The notes beneath the pieces were generated by a model, which saw nothing but the letters and a program-made list of their open reading frames with translations, did no database searches and was not told the DNA's origin. From contig NZ_JBDZDT010000005.1 in the NCBI RefSeq assembly GCF_040049275.1, positions 186,001 to 250,000 of the forward strand: 64,000 bases of DNA. Direction: 5' to 3'. Made by a program: the position numbers and the translations under genes. How positions within the stretch are numbered: the stretch's first letter is position 1; every line of letters starts with the position of its first letter. Origin of the DNA: Aquabacter sp040049275. Its GTDB lineage: Bacteria > Pseudomonadota > Alphaproteobacteria > Rhizobiales > Xanthobacteraceae. Of the stretch, positions 56,141 through 64,000 are shown in pieces.

Positions 56141-57081
56141 AAGTAGCCCTCCCGCTTCTTCTTCTCCATGGACGCTGCCTCGTCATGATCGATGAGCCGG
56201 CCGGAGCGTTCCGAGGTACGCGCCGCCAGCATCTCGCGGACGATGGCCTCCAGGGTGTCGGCCTCGCTGTCGACGGCGGCGGTGAGTGGATAGCAGCCCA
56301 GCGTGCGGAAGCGCACCTTGCGCAGTTCCGGCGTCTCGCCCGGCTCGAGGCGCATGCGCGCATCGTCCACCATGATCATCTGCCCGCCGCGCCAGACGAT
56401 GGGCCGCTCGGCGGCGAAATAGAGCGGAACGATGGGGATCTCTTCGGCCAGGATGTATTGCCAGATATCCAGCTCTGTCCAGTTGGAGAGCGGGAAGACG
56501 CGGATGGATTCGCCCGGCTTCACCCGCGCGTTGAACAGGTTCCACAGTTCGGGCCGCTGGTTCTTCGGGTCCCAGCCGTGATTGGTGGTGCGGAAGGAGA
56601 AGACGCGCTCCTTGGCGCGGCTCTTCTCTTCGTCGCGCCGGGCGCCGCCGAAGGCCGCGTCGAAGCCGTGGGCGGTGAGCGCTTCCTTCAGCGCATCCGT
56701 CTTCATCACACTGGTATAGAGCGAGGAGCCGTGGTCGAACGGGTTGACGCCCTGCGCCGCTCCGGCCTGATTGGTGTGGACGATGAGGTTGAACCCCAGT
56801 TCCTTCACCATCCGGTCGCGGAAGGCGATCATCTCCCTGAACTTCCAGCCGGTATCCACGTGCAGGAGCGGGAAGGGGGGCTTGGCGGGATAGAAGGCCT
56901 TCACCGCCAGATGCAACATCACGGCGGAGTCCTTCCCGATGGAATAGAGCATCACCGGGTTGGAGAATTCGGCCGCCACCTCGCGCATGATGAAGATGGC
57001 TTCCGCCTCCAGGCGCTGGAGGTGCGAGAGGCGGTCCGGGGAGAGACCCGTGAGCGCCTCGGGAGCGTGGGCTACCGACAT
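56137..57081 (-). CDS. cysD: Sulfate adenylyltransferase subunit 2
   Basis: A 314-residue PP-loop enzyme making APS from sulfate and ATP. The loop is Y-S-I-G-K-D-S-A-V-M near residue 46; R-R-D-E-E-K-S-R-A-K-E-R and W-T-E-L-D-I-W-Q-Y are typical of CysD, as is the C-terminal E-K-K-K-R-E-G-Y-F. The stop overlaps cysNC, and cysQ ends 3 bp upstream, so cysQ-cysD-cysNC is one operon. Confidence 0.96.
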   Translation of the reverse strand: MSVAHAPEALTGLSPDRLSHLQRLEAEAIFIMREVAAEFSNPVMLYSIGKDSAVMLHLAVKAFYPAKPPFPLLHVDTGWKFREMIAFRDRMVKELGFNLIVHTNQAGAAQGVNPFDHGSSLYTSVMKTDALKEALTAHGFDAAFGGARRDEEKSRAKERVFSFRTTNHGWDPKNQRPELWNLFNARVKPGESIRVFPLSNWTELDIWQYILAEEIPIVPLYFAAERPIVWRGGQMIMVDDARMRLEPGETPELRKVRFRTLGCYPLTAAVDSEADTLEAIVREMLAARTSERSGRLIDHDEAASMEKKKREGYF

Positions 57082-57084
57082 GAC

Positions 57085-57921
57085 CTATCCTGCACGCGCG
57101 GCGGCCAGTTCCACGAGCCGCCGGTCGCCATAGGCGACGAAATGGGGATTCGCATAAGGCGCATCCGCGCCCTGGCGATCCTTGCCGTAGACAAGGGGCG
57201 TTCCGTCGAGCCGCGTGACGAGGCCCCCGGCGGCCCGCAGCACCGCATCGCCCGCCGCCGTGTCCCATTCCATGGTGCGGCCGAGGCGGGGATACACATC
57301 GGCGCGCCCTTCGGCCACCAGACCGAACTTCAGCGAGGAGCCGGCGGTATGGACGGAGGACACGGAAAGGCAGCTCAGCCATTGGTCCGTCGCCGGGTCC
57401 GCATGCGACCGGCTCGCCACGGCGGCGATGCCCTCGGCCGGCGCCTGGCGCACGGCGATGGGAGCTGCGGGGCCGAGAACGCCTTCGGTGACATCCCGCC
57501 GGAATGCGCCGAGCCCGGCCGCGCCGGAATAAAGCACGCCGAGCGCAGGGGCGTAGACCACGCCCGCCACGGGCACGCCGTCCTCCACCAAGGCGATGTT
57601 CACGGTGAACTCGCCGTTGCGGGAGATGAATTCCCGCGTTCCATCAAGGGGATCGACCAGATAGAAACAGGGAGCGGCATCCGGCACATGCCCCGCCGCC
57701 ACCTGTTCTTCAGCCACCACGGGGATGCACGGGGAGAGCCGGGCGAGGCCCTCCAGGATCACCGCCTCGGCGCGGGTATCGGCCTCCGTCACGCTGGACG
57801 CATCCGCCTTCACGGCCACCTTAAAATCGGTGGAATAGACGTCCAGAATCTCTCGACCTGCCGAAACGGCGAGAGTTTCAAGGTCCGGAAGGAGAAGGCC
57901 GGCAGTGCTCTGCGTCTGCAT
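57085..57921 (-). CDS. cysQ: 3'(2'),5'-bisphosphate nucleotidase
   Basis: A 278-residue inositol monophosphatase-fold enzyme that clears PAP left by sulfate assimilation. The metal-binding set is E-E-Q near residue 70, D-P-L-D-G-T-R-E-F near residue 91, and the later E-W-D-T-A-A-G-D-A-V-L near residue 219. First gene of the cys operon. PAP builds up if cysC is active, so the co-transcription makes sense. Confidence 0.93.
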   Translation of the reverse strand: MQTQSTAGLLLPDLETLAVSAGREILDVYSTDFKVAVKADASSVTEADTRAEAVILEGLARLSPCIPVVAEEQVAAGHVPDAAPCFYLVDPLDGTREFISRNGEFTVNIALVEDGVPVAGVVYAPALGVLYSGAAGLGAFRRDVTEGVLGPAAPIAVRQAPAEGIAAVASRSHADPATDQWLSCLSVSSVHTAGSSLKFGLVAEGRADVYPRLGRTMEWDTAAGDAVLRAAGGLVTRLDGTPLVYGKDRQGADAPYANPHFVAYGDRRLVELAAARAG

Positions 57922-57987
57922 TGGATGCTCTGTGACGGATGGCCGATCCTTAGACCCTGGCGTCCGTCATTGCAACTTTTCCAATGG

Positions 57988-58026
57988 GAATATATAAAAA
58001 CAACAAAAATATAATGTAATATAGAC
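57988..58026. promoter_or_regulatory. AT-rich tract in the cysQ/ugd divergent region
   Basis: A run of about 40 bases almost free of G and C (tatataaaaacaaca and ataatgtaatata blocks) within DNA that is otherwise very GC-rich. It lies 67-156 bp from the two divergent starts and is likely a promoter/nucleoid-protein binding zone, for example for a MucR/Ros-type or H-NS-like regulator. Confidence 0.45.
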
Positions 58027-58143
58027 TTCTCTCGCCGGCAACATTTAAGGGGACGATGCCGTCTTCCTGTTATAAGGGCGCGGCATCCTGTTTGTGGAAT
58101 GTCGCTAGAAAGCGACAAAGAAGGCCGCTCGAAGGATCGGACA

Positions 58144-59490
58144 ATGCGCGTTGCGATGATCGGTACGGGTTATGTGGGTTTGGTCTCGGGGGCCTGCTTT
58201 GCGGACTTCGGGCACCACGTCACCTGCGTCGACAAGGATTCGGCCAAGATCGCCATGCTGAAGGAGGGGCGCATCCCCATCTTCGAGCCGGGCCTGGACG
58301 AACTGGTAACCCGCAACGCAGCCGCCGGGCGGCTCGATTTCGACACGGACCTGACGCGCGCCGTGAAGGAAGCGGAGGCGGTGTTCATCGCGGTGGGCAC
58401 GCCCTCGCGGCGCGGCGACGGACATGCGGATCTCTCTTACGTTTTCGCCGCGGCGCGCGAGATCGCGGCGGCGGCGGAGGGCTATACGGTGGTGGTCACC
58501 AAATCGACGGTGCCCGTGGGCACCGGCGATGAGGTGGAACGAGTGATCCGCGAGGCACGGCCGGAGGCGGACATCTCCGTGGTTTCCAATCCCGAATTCC
58601 TGCGGGAAGGCGCCGCCATCGAGGATTTCAAGCGGCCCGACCGGGTGGTGGTGGGCACGGAAGATCCGCGCGCGAAGGCCGTGATGAGCGCGCTCTACCG
58701 CCCGCTGTCGCTGAACAACCTGCCGCTCATGTTCACCGCCCGGCGCACGTCCGAGCTGATCAAATATGCCGGCAACGCCTTCCTTGCCATGAAGATCACC
58801 TTCATCAACGAGATGGCCGATCTGTGCGAGCAGGTGGGCGCGAATGTCCAGGACATCGCGCGGGGCATCGGCCTCGACAACCGGATCGGCTCGAAATTCC
58901 TCCATGCCGGCCCCGGCTATGGCGGCTCGTGCTTCCCCAAGGACACGCTGGCTCTCACCCGCACCGCCCAACAGGTGGGCGCGCCCCTGCGCATCATCGA
59001 GACGGTGGTGGCGGTGAACGACGTGCGCAAGCTCGCCATCGGCCGGAAGGTGGAGCAGGCCCTGGGCGGCAATGTGCGTGGCAAGACCGCCGCCATCCTC
59101 GGCCTCACCTTCAAGCCCAACACCGATGACATGCGGGAAAGCCCCGCCATCTCCATCATCAACGCGCTGATCGACAAGGGCATGCGCGTGCGCGCCTACG
59201 ACCCCGAGGGGATGGAGGAAGCCAAGCACCTGCTGCCGCCGTCGGTGGAATACGGGCAGGGGCCTTACGATGTGGCGGAAGAGGCCGATTGCCTCGTCAT
59301 CATCACCGAATGGGACGCCTTCCGGGCGCTGGATTTCGACCGGCTGAAGACCATCATGCGCCAGCCGGTGCTGGTGGATCTGCGCAACATCTATGTGCCG
59401 GAGCAGATGGCGCAGCTCGGCTTCATCTATGAGAGCGTCGGCCGTCCCTCCTCCGGCCATGCCGCGGCCGCCCTCGACGCTGCGGAATAA
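58144..59490 (+). CDS. UDP-glucose 6-dehydrogenase
   Basis: A 448-residue NAD-dependent enzyme making UDP-glucuronate for exopolysaccharide or LPS. The Rossmann motif is I-G-T-G-Y-V-G-L-V-S-G near residue 6; the catalytic cysteine is in G-Y-G-G-S-C-F-P-K-D-T near residue 262, with N-x-x-x-x and E-F-L-R-E-G segments before it. ATG 58144 fits the family start; the frame is open 15 more codons upstream. An AT-rich tract precedes it. Confidence 0.96.
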   Translation: MRVAMIGTGYVGLVSGACFADFGHHVTCVDKDSAKIAMLKEGRIPIFEPGLDELVTRNAAAGRLDFDTDLTRAVKEAEAVFIAVGTPSRRGDGHADLSYVFAAAREIAAAAEGYTVVVTKSTVPVGTGDEVERVIREARPEADISVVSNPEFLREGAAIEDFKRPDRVVVGTEDPRAKAVMSALYRPLSLNNLPLMFTARRTSELIKYAGNAFLAMKITFINEMADLCEQVGANVQDIARGIGLDNRIGSKFLHAGPGYGGSCFPKDTLALTRTAQQVGAPLRIIETVVAVNDVRKLAIGRKVEQALGGNVRGKTAAILGLTFKPNTDDMRESPAISIINALIDKGMRVRAYDPEGMEEAKHLLPPSVEYGQGPYDVAEEADCLVIITEWDAFRALDFDRLKTIMRQPVLVDLRNIYVPEQMAQLGFIYESVGRPSSGHAAAALDAAE

Positions 59491-59624
59491 GAGGGGCGGG
59501 CAGGGGGTAAGTATCTGTTTCGGCAAGCTTGGCATAAGGAACAAGCTTTTGGGGCCTACGTTCGTTTGGAAGGCAGGCTGCAGCGCACCTTTGCCTTCAC
59601 CATCAGTCGAACGGGAGCTTCGCC

Positions 59625-60131
59625 ATGGGATTCTTCTCTAAAGACATCAAGACCATGGACGATTTGTTCGTCCACACGCTTCAGGACATCTATTATGCGG
59701 AGAAGCGCATCCTTAAAGCGCTGCCCAAGATGATAGATAAAGCCACGGATTCGACGCTGAAGCAGGCCTTCCAGGCGCATCTGGCGGAGACCGAAGGCCA
59801 TGTGACGCGTGTGGAAGAGGTCTTCCGCATGCATGGCGCCGAGGCCAAGACCGTCACGTGCCCGGCCATCGACGGCATCATCGAGGAAGCGGAGGACATC
59901 GCTGGCGACATCGCGGACAAGGAAGTCCTGGATGCCGCCTTGGCCGCCGCAGCGCAGGCGGTGGAGCATTACGAGATGACGCGCTACGGCACGCTCATCG
60001 CTTGGGCCAAGCGCCTCGGCCGCGGCGACTGTGCGCGGGTGCTCGAAAGAAACCTCGCAGAGGAGAAGGCCGCGGACGAGAAGCTCACCAGCATCGCCGA
60101 GGCCAAGCTCAACATCCGCGCCGCGGAATAG
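59625..60131 (+). CDS. Ferritin-like DUF892 protein (YciF/YciE-like)
   Basis: A 168-residue four-helix protein. It begins M-G-F-F-S-K-D-I-K-T-M-D-D-L-F, followed by Q-D-I-Y-Y-A-E-K-R-I-L-K-A-L-P and H-L-A-E-T-E-G-H-V-T-R-V-E-E-V-F, where glutamates and a histidine form the likely di-metal site; a second E-x6-Y-x3-R pair lies near residue 114. DUF892 proteins are induced by stress in enteric bacteria; the activity is not established. ATG 59625 follows GGGAGC. Confidence 0.9.
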   Translation: MGFFSKDIKTMDDLFVHTLQDIYYAEKRILKALPKMIDKATDSTLKQAFQAHLAETEGHVTRVEEVFRMHGAEAKTVTCPAIDGIIEEAEDIAGDIADKEVLDAALAAAAQAVEHYEMTRYGTLIAWAKRLGRGDCARVLERNLAEEKAADEKLTSIAEAKLNIRAAE

Positions 60132-60153
60132 GGCTCAATCCCGACATCACACC

Positions 60154-60187
60154 AAAGCGGGCGCCGAGGCCATCGGCGCCCGTTTTT
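60154..60187 (+). terminator. Terminator after the DUF892 gene
   Basis: A 10-bp perfect stem (60158-60167 with 60173-60182), a five-base loop and five T's, with A's before it that extend the pairing. Confidence 0.9.
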
Positions 60188-60318
60188 GTTTGCGTTCACA
60201 AGGGGCGGGAGCCTGGAACCGGAATGAGATAATTCGCAGAAGAGATATTATGGAATATAAATGCCATCTCCGGGTCTCACGTCCCAACACGTGACTTTGG
60301 TGGATTGCGATCCCGCTC

Positions 60319-60500
60319 TCAACTCCGCTGAGCCCTGCGCCAGGCGGCGGGCGTGATGCCGGCCAGCTTGCGCAATGTCCGTGTGAAATGGGCCTGATCG
60401 GCAAAGCCTGCCGCCGCCGCGATTTCAGTCAGAGGCAGCTCCTGCTGCGCGAGCATGTCCTCGACCTTCCGCATGCGCCGCGTGGTCCTTGCCGGGACGC
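60319..60500 (-). pseudogene. AraC-family regulator remnant (C-terminal helix-turn-helix only)
   Basis: The encoded tail T-E-I-A-A-A-A-G-F-A-D-Q-A-H-F-T-R-T-L-R-K-L and G-I-T-P-A-A-W-R-R is a complete second AraC helix-turn-helix, and R-R-M-R-K-V-E-D-M-L before it fits the linker helix. The first helix-turn-helix and the ligand domain are missing: the frame opens at most to 60543 and that part looks unlike AraC. It is probably a decayed gene, though a frameshift at one site cannot be excluded. Confidence 0.7.
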
Positions 60501-60543
60501 CGCGCATTTTCCGCGACAGCGGCCTGCATGTGCGCGTGCTCAT

Positions 60544-60885
60544 TGCACCTGAGGGGCGCGCGCCTGTCTGGTCCTATGCCGGCATGGACGGACGCACCCT
60601 CTGGCCGGGAGCGGAGGATGCGCTGACGCTGCGGGTCCATACCGTGACTGCCCTCCCCGGCCCCGCTCGACTTGCGCTGGCTACATCGCGGGAATGCCCC
60701 GCCGGCACCTCGGACCTGCTCCGCCGTGCGGTCGAGCCGTGGACTGGCCGGCGGACCTCGGGGTCGCTTAGCGCCCATCTCACCAGGGAGCGGGGCCTTC
60801 CACGGAACCGCCAGCTTGTTGCGGCCTATTGGCGGTTGGGCCATCAAGGCGTCGATATTGCCGCCTGACGCCTGCGAAGAGTTCC
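60544..60885. other. Unassigned stretch between the AraC remnant and the ABC exporter
   Basis: About 340 bp in which I see no recognisable gene. A plus-strand open frame from 60455 to 60868 (137 codons) runs through it and is open but resembles no family I know, and part of it is antisense to the AraC remnant. It may be the ruined 5' part of that regulator. Confidence 0.4.
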
Positions 60886-62607
60886 ATGTCGATCCTCAGA
60901 CAATTTGCTTCCTATTACGCGCCCTACAAGGGCTTGTTCTTGCTGGACTTTTCCTGCGCGGTGGCCTCCGGCGTGCTGGAACTCGGCTTCCCCATGGCGG
61001 TGAAGCTGTTCGTGGACCAGCTCCTTCCTGCCCAGGACTGGGACCTCATCATCCTCGCAGCAGCGGGGCTGCTGGCCATTTATCTGCTCAATACGGGGCT
61101 GATGGCGGTGGTCACCTATTGGGGGCACATGCTCGGCATCAATATCGAGACCGAGATGCGCCGCCGGGCGTTCGACCAGATCCAGAAGCTCTCCTTCAGC
61201 TTCTTCGACAACCAGAAGACCGGCCACCTCGTCGCCCGCCTGACCAAGAATCTGGAGGAAGTGGGCGAGGTCGCCCATCACGGGCCCGAAGACGTGTTCA
61301 TCGCGGTGATGACCTTCATCGGCGCCTTCCTTCTGATGCTGACCGTGAACATGCCCCTGGCGCTCATCACCGGAGCCATCGTGCCCCTGGTGGCCTGGGT
61401 CACCAGCCATTACGGGCAGCACATGACGGAGAATTTCCGAGCCCTGTTCGGCCGGGTCGGCGCGTTCAACGCGCGCATCGAGGAGAATGTGGGCGGCATC
61501 CGCGTGGTCCAGGCCTTCGCCAACGAAGACCATGAGCGCGCGCTGTTCGCGCAGGACAATGCCCGCTACCGCGACACCAAGCTTGCCGCCTACCGCCTCA
61601 TGGCAGCCAACACGTCCCTCAACTATCTGGGCATGCGCCTGACGCAGGTGGTTGTGATGCTGGCCGGCACCTGGTTCGTGATCCGCGGCGAATTGAGCAA
61701 TGGCGGCTTCGTCAGCTTCCTTCTCCTCGTGGGCGTGTTCTTCCGGCCCATCGAGAAGATCACAGCGGTGATGGAGATCTACCCCAAGGGGGTCGCCGGC
61801 TTCCGCTCCTATCTCGAATTCCTCGGCGTGCGTCCCGACATCGCCGACCGGCCCGGCGCGGCGGAGCTTTCCGGGGCGAAGGGCGAGATCCGTTATGAAA
61901 AGGTCAGCTTCGGCTATGGCGGCGGCACGCCCGTGCTGCGCGACATCGATCTCGCCATTCGTGCCGGCGAGACGGTGGCGTTCGTCGGCCCTTCGGGCGC
62001 GGGCAAGACCACCATCTGCTCGCTGCTGCCGCGCTTCTACGAGCCGACCTCCGGCCGCATCACCGTGGACGGCCACGACATCCGCGACGTGAGGCTCTCC
62101 TCGCTCCGCCGAAGCATCGGCATCGTGCAGCAGGACGTGTTCCTGTTCAGCGGCACGATCCGCGAGAACATCGCCTACGGGCGCCTCGGCGCCTCCGAAG
62201 AGGAGGTGCGCGCCGCCGCCCGGCGCGCCCATCTCGACGAGATGATCGCCGGGCTGCCCCTGGGGCTCGACACGCTCATCGGCGAGCGCGGGGTGAAGCT
62301 GTCCGGTGGCCAGAAGCAGCGGCTTTCCATCGCGCGCATGTTCCTGAAGGACCCGCCCATCCTGATCCTGGACGAGGCCACATCCGCCCTCGACAGTGAG
62401 ACCGAGCGGGAGATCCAGCGCTCGCTCGCCGAATTGTCGCAAGGGCGCACCACCCTCGTCATCGCCCATCGCCTGTCCACCGTGCGCAATGCCCATCGCA
62501 TCGTGGTGGTCACCAGAGACGGCGTGGTGGAACAGGGGCCCCACCGGGAGCTGGTGCATGCCGGAGGCGTTTATTCGCGGCTCTACAGCACCCAGCTTGC
62601 GGAATAG
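60886..62607 (+). CDS. ABC transporter ATP-binding protein/permease (half-exporter, type IV)
   Basis: A 573-residue homodimeric exporter. The N-terminal part (about 1-320) has six helices with the intracellular loop R-R-R-A-F-D-Q-I-Q-K-L-S-F-S-F-F-D; the ATPase domain has Walker A G-P-S-G-A-G-K-T-T near residue 367, signature L-S-G-G-Q-K-Q-R-L-S-I and Walker B I-L-I-L-D-E-A-T-S-A-L-D. It resembles MsbA/YfiB-type lipid or multidrug exporters; the substrate is not known. ATG 60886 is used; the frame is open upstream, but without a ribosome site. Confidence 0.9.
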   Translation: MSILRQFASYYAPYKGLFLLDFSCAVASGVLELGFPMAVKLFVDQLLPAQDWDLIILAAAGLLAIYLLNTGLMAVVTYWGHMLGINIETEMRRRAFDQIQKLSFSFFDNQKTGHLVARLTKNLEEVGEVAHHGPEDVFIAVMTFIGAFLLMLTVNMPLALITGAIVPLVAWVTSHYGQHMTENFRALFGRVGAFNARIEENVGGIRVVQAFANEDHERALFAQDNARYRDTKLAAYRLMAANTSLNYLGMRLTQVVVMLAGTWFVIRGELSNGGFVSFLLLVGVFFRPIEKITAVMEIYPKGVAGFRSYLEFLGVRPDIADRPGAAELSGAKGEIRYEKVSFGYGGGTPVLRDIDLAIRAGETVAFVGPSGAGKTTICSLLPRFYEPTSGRITVDGHDIRDVRLSSLRRSIGIVQQDVFLFSGTIRENIAYGRLGASEEEVRAAARRAHLDEMIAGLPLGLDTLIGERGVKLSGGQKQRLSIARMFLKDPPILILDEATSALDSETEREIQRSLAELSQGRTTLVIAHRLSTVRNAHRIVVVTRDGVVEQGPHRELVHAGGVYSRLYSTQLAE

Positions 62608-62723
62608 CGCACGGTCTGCGCTTGGAATCAGATGCGGCGGGCCCGAAACTACGTGCCGCCCTGAGTGTTTCCTGTGACGGCGCCGATGGGCGCATTTCCC
62701 TTTCGGGAGAAGGAGCAGCATCC

Positions 62724-63431
62724 ATGGCGGATTATGATTTCTATTACTGGCCCGTGCCGTTCCGTGGGCAATTCATCCGCGCCATACTGGCTTATGGCGG
62801 CAAAAGCTGGGACGAGCACGACGCCGACGAGATCGCGGGGCTCATGAGCCTCGAACCCGCCAACCAGCCAATAGCCTTCATGGGTCCGCCGGTCCTGATC
62901 GATGCGCAATCCGGTCTCGCCCTCTCGCAAATGCCCTCCATCGCGATCTACCTCGGCGACAGCCTCGGCCTCATCGCGCATGAGCCTGGGCAGAGAGCCA
63001 TGACGGCCAAGGTCGCAAACGATGCGAACGACGTTATCGACGAACTGACGCTGGACGGCGGGCGTGAGATGTGGACTGAAGCCAAGTGGGAAGAATTCAT
63101 CCCCAGGCTCAAGAAATGGATGGCCATCTGGGAGGCGACGGCCACCCGTCATCGCTTGAAAGAAGATAGTGGCTACCTGCTCGGCACGGCGGAGGCTGGC
63201 GTGGCCGATATCGTCACGAGCACCTTATGGTCGACGATGGCTGATCGGTTTCCGCCTATCCGGGCAATGCTGGACGCGACTGCCCCGCGGACGGCGGCCT
63301 TGACCCGCCGCATGCAGGCGATCCCTTCTCTTACCGCGCTGCAGGAGAGATCGTTCGAGCAGTATGGGCGGGCATATTGTGGCGGTGAGATTGAGAAATC
63401 CCTGCGGCGTGTGCTCGATGGCAAGGGCTAA
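62724..63431 (+). CDS. Glutathione S-transferase-like protein
   Basis: A 235-residue protein. The N-terminal half fits a GST thioredoxin fold (D-F-Y-Y-W-P-V-P-F-R-G-Q-F-I-R-A-I-L, then G-P-P-V-L-I-D and S-Q-M-P-S-I-A-I-Y-L-G at the cis-proline/glutathione loop), and the C-terminal half is helical with A-G-V-A-D-I-V-T-S-T in the usual N-capping place. ATG 62724 lies after GGAGAAGGAGCA. It is a diverged member and the substrate is unknown. Confidence 0.82.
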   Translation: MADYDFYYWPVPFRGQFIRAILAYGGKSWDEHDADEIAGLMSLEPANQPIAFMGPPVLIDAQSGLALSQMPSIAIYLGDSLGLIAHEPGQRAMTAKVANDANDVIDELTLDGGREMWTEAKWEEFIPRLKKWMAIWEATATRHRLKEDSGYLLGTAEAGVADIVTSTLWSTMADRFPPIRAMLDATAPRTAALTRRMQAIPSLTALQERSFEQYGRAYCGGEIEKSLRRVLDGKG

Positions 63432-63438
63432 GGAAGTA

Positions 63439-63472
63439 AAAGCCCCGCACGGCACGGAGCCGGCGGGGCTTT
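63439..63472. terminator. Stem-loop between the convergent GST and final gene
   Basis: A 10-bp outer stem (63439-63448 with 63463-63472) and an inner 4-bp stem. T and A flanks are short, so it is a plausible bidirectional terminator. Confidence 0.65.
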
Positions 63473-63496
63473 AAAGCGAAGACTGCAAGGCTGAGG

Positions 63497-64000
63497 TCAG
63501 GCGAGATTGTCCGCGCGCGCCCTGCCACCGACAGCTCCGGCGACGGCAGCAATGAAGGCGCCGACCAACATCGACAGGACGCTGAAGAGAGCAAACGTGG
63601 CACTCGCTTTCCGGGCGACGTCCGCAGCCTCCTTGGCCTTCTGCTTGGCGGCCTGTGCGCTTGAGATGACGTCATTCACGCGCTTTTCCGCGTCGGCCTG
63701 GCTGAGGCCGGTGCGTCCCGCGACAAGCTGGGCGAGATAGGCCCGGTCCTGCTGGGATACATCGCCTTCCGTAAGGCCGGACACGAGGATCCGCGATGCC
63801 TCGGCCCGGGCATCCTGCTGTTGGGCTCCAGGCGACGTGTTGCGGAAGAGCATGTCTGTGAAATAGGCTGTCGGGTCAGCACCCTGTCCGAGCTGGGCGA
63901 TCCCCTGCTGGGCAGCCCCCTGCCCTGCCCCCTGGGCAGCGCTTGCCGCGACGCCGCCGACGGCGCTGGCGGCACCCGAAACCAATGAGGTCGTGGAAGA
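63497..64000 (-). CDS. Unknown membrane protein, 3' part (5' end beyond the window)
   Basis: The frame is open to the right edge, so the start is outside and only about 168 residues are seen. The visible part is Ala/Gln-rich at first (A-Q-G-A-G-Q-G-A-A-Q-Q-G), then has a D-P-T-A-Y-F-T-D-M-L-F segment, a helix-forming G-L-T-E-G-D-V-S-Q-Q-D-R-A-Y-L-A-Q-L-V-A region, and one transmembrane helix near the C-terminus followed by a short R-A-R-A tail. It resembles rhizobial proteins labelled PhnA-like, but I cannot confirm that. Function unknown. Confidence 0.6.
   Translation of the reverse strand, partial: SSTTSLVSGAASAVGGVAASAAQGAGQGAAQQGIAQLGQGADPTAYFTDMLFRNTSPGAQQQDARAEASRILVSGLTEGDVSQQDRAYLAQLVAGRTGLSQADAEKRVNDVISSAQAAKQKAKEAADVARKASATFALFSVLSMLVGAFIAAVAGAVGGRARADNLA

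Noticed and set aside
54230..57081. cysD-cysNC as nodulation genes nodPQ
   Set aside because: NodQ has the same domain fusion, but there is no nod box or nod gene here and cysQ linkage points to ordinary sulfate assimilation.
60844..62721. A 625-codon antisense frame over the ABC exporter
   Set aside because: Same shadow composition; the plus strand has all ABC motifs.

Overview
The window is a GC-rich, densely coded chromosomal segment from an alphaproteobacterium, most likely of the Hyphomicrobiales (Rhizobiales) and probably close to Xanthobacteraceae. The main pointers are a very large membrane-anchored protein built of 22-residue apolipoprotein-like repeats (like the growth-pole ring protein GPR/RgsE of polar-growing rhizobia), the alphaproteobacterial F1-ATPase inhibitor zeta subunit, a PdhS-like sensor-kinase relative, Irr-type iron boxes, phasins, and a cobalamin riboswitch in front of cbtAB. 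The genus is an inference. The gene content is mostly core chromosomal: I see no transposase, integrase, phage gene, CRISPR array, tRNA or rRNA.

Layout. 1-5.5 kb: end of an MFS transporter, an enolase-superfamily epimerase, and a four-gene MCE (Mla-like) lipid-transport operon. 5.7-10.3 kb: the giant repeat protein. 10.6-17.3 kb: a 2Fe-2S ferredoxin, a membrane-anchored glycosyltransferase, an unknown polytopic membrane protein, murI and a lytic transglycosylase, rpsD, and an MgtC-family protein. 17.4-26.1 kb: an SH3-domain secreted protein, the zeta subunit, and a purine block (purC, purS, purQ, purL, then purB on the other strand). Between purL and purB lies a bolA-ridA-(bolA remnant)-ridA-grxD segment that records a tandem duplication. 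26.2-32.7 kb: a sodium/bile-acid-type symporter, thrC, an M16 peptidase, a GNAT acetyltransferase and an AsmA-like protein.

32.9-45 kb: acetoacetyl-CoA synthetase; an iron block (fbpB, fbpA, bfr, bfd) with three Irr-type palindromes; a divergent EamA exporter/TetR pair with its own operators; a PAS/histidine-kinase-like protein whose catalytic residues look degraded; and two phasins. 44.8-49.4 kb: LPS inner-core heptose genes (waaF, waaC, hldD, hldE). 49.5-54.2 kb: a cobalamin riboswitch followed by cbtB, cbtA, cobU, cobO and cobQ, with cobD convergent. 54.2-57.9 kb: sulfate activation (cysQ, cysD, cysNC). 58.1-64 kb: UDP-glucose dehydrogenase, a DUF892 ferritin-like protein, an AraC remnant, an ABC exporter, a glutathione S-transferase-like protein, and the 3' part of an unknown membrane protein running off the right edge.

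The parts fit a free-living or plant-associated, polar-growing, PHB-storing bacterium. Envelope functions are over-represented: MCE lipid transport, peptidoglycan enzymes, heptose core, UDP-glucuronate supply and AsmA. The most unusual elements are the 22-mer repeat protein, the duplicated periplasmic RidA genes with a strong palindromic operator but no local regulator, and the likely pseudokinase.
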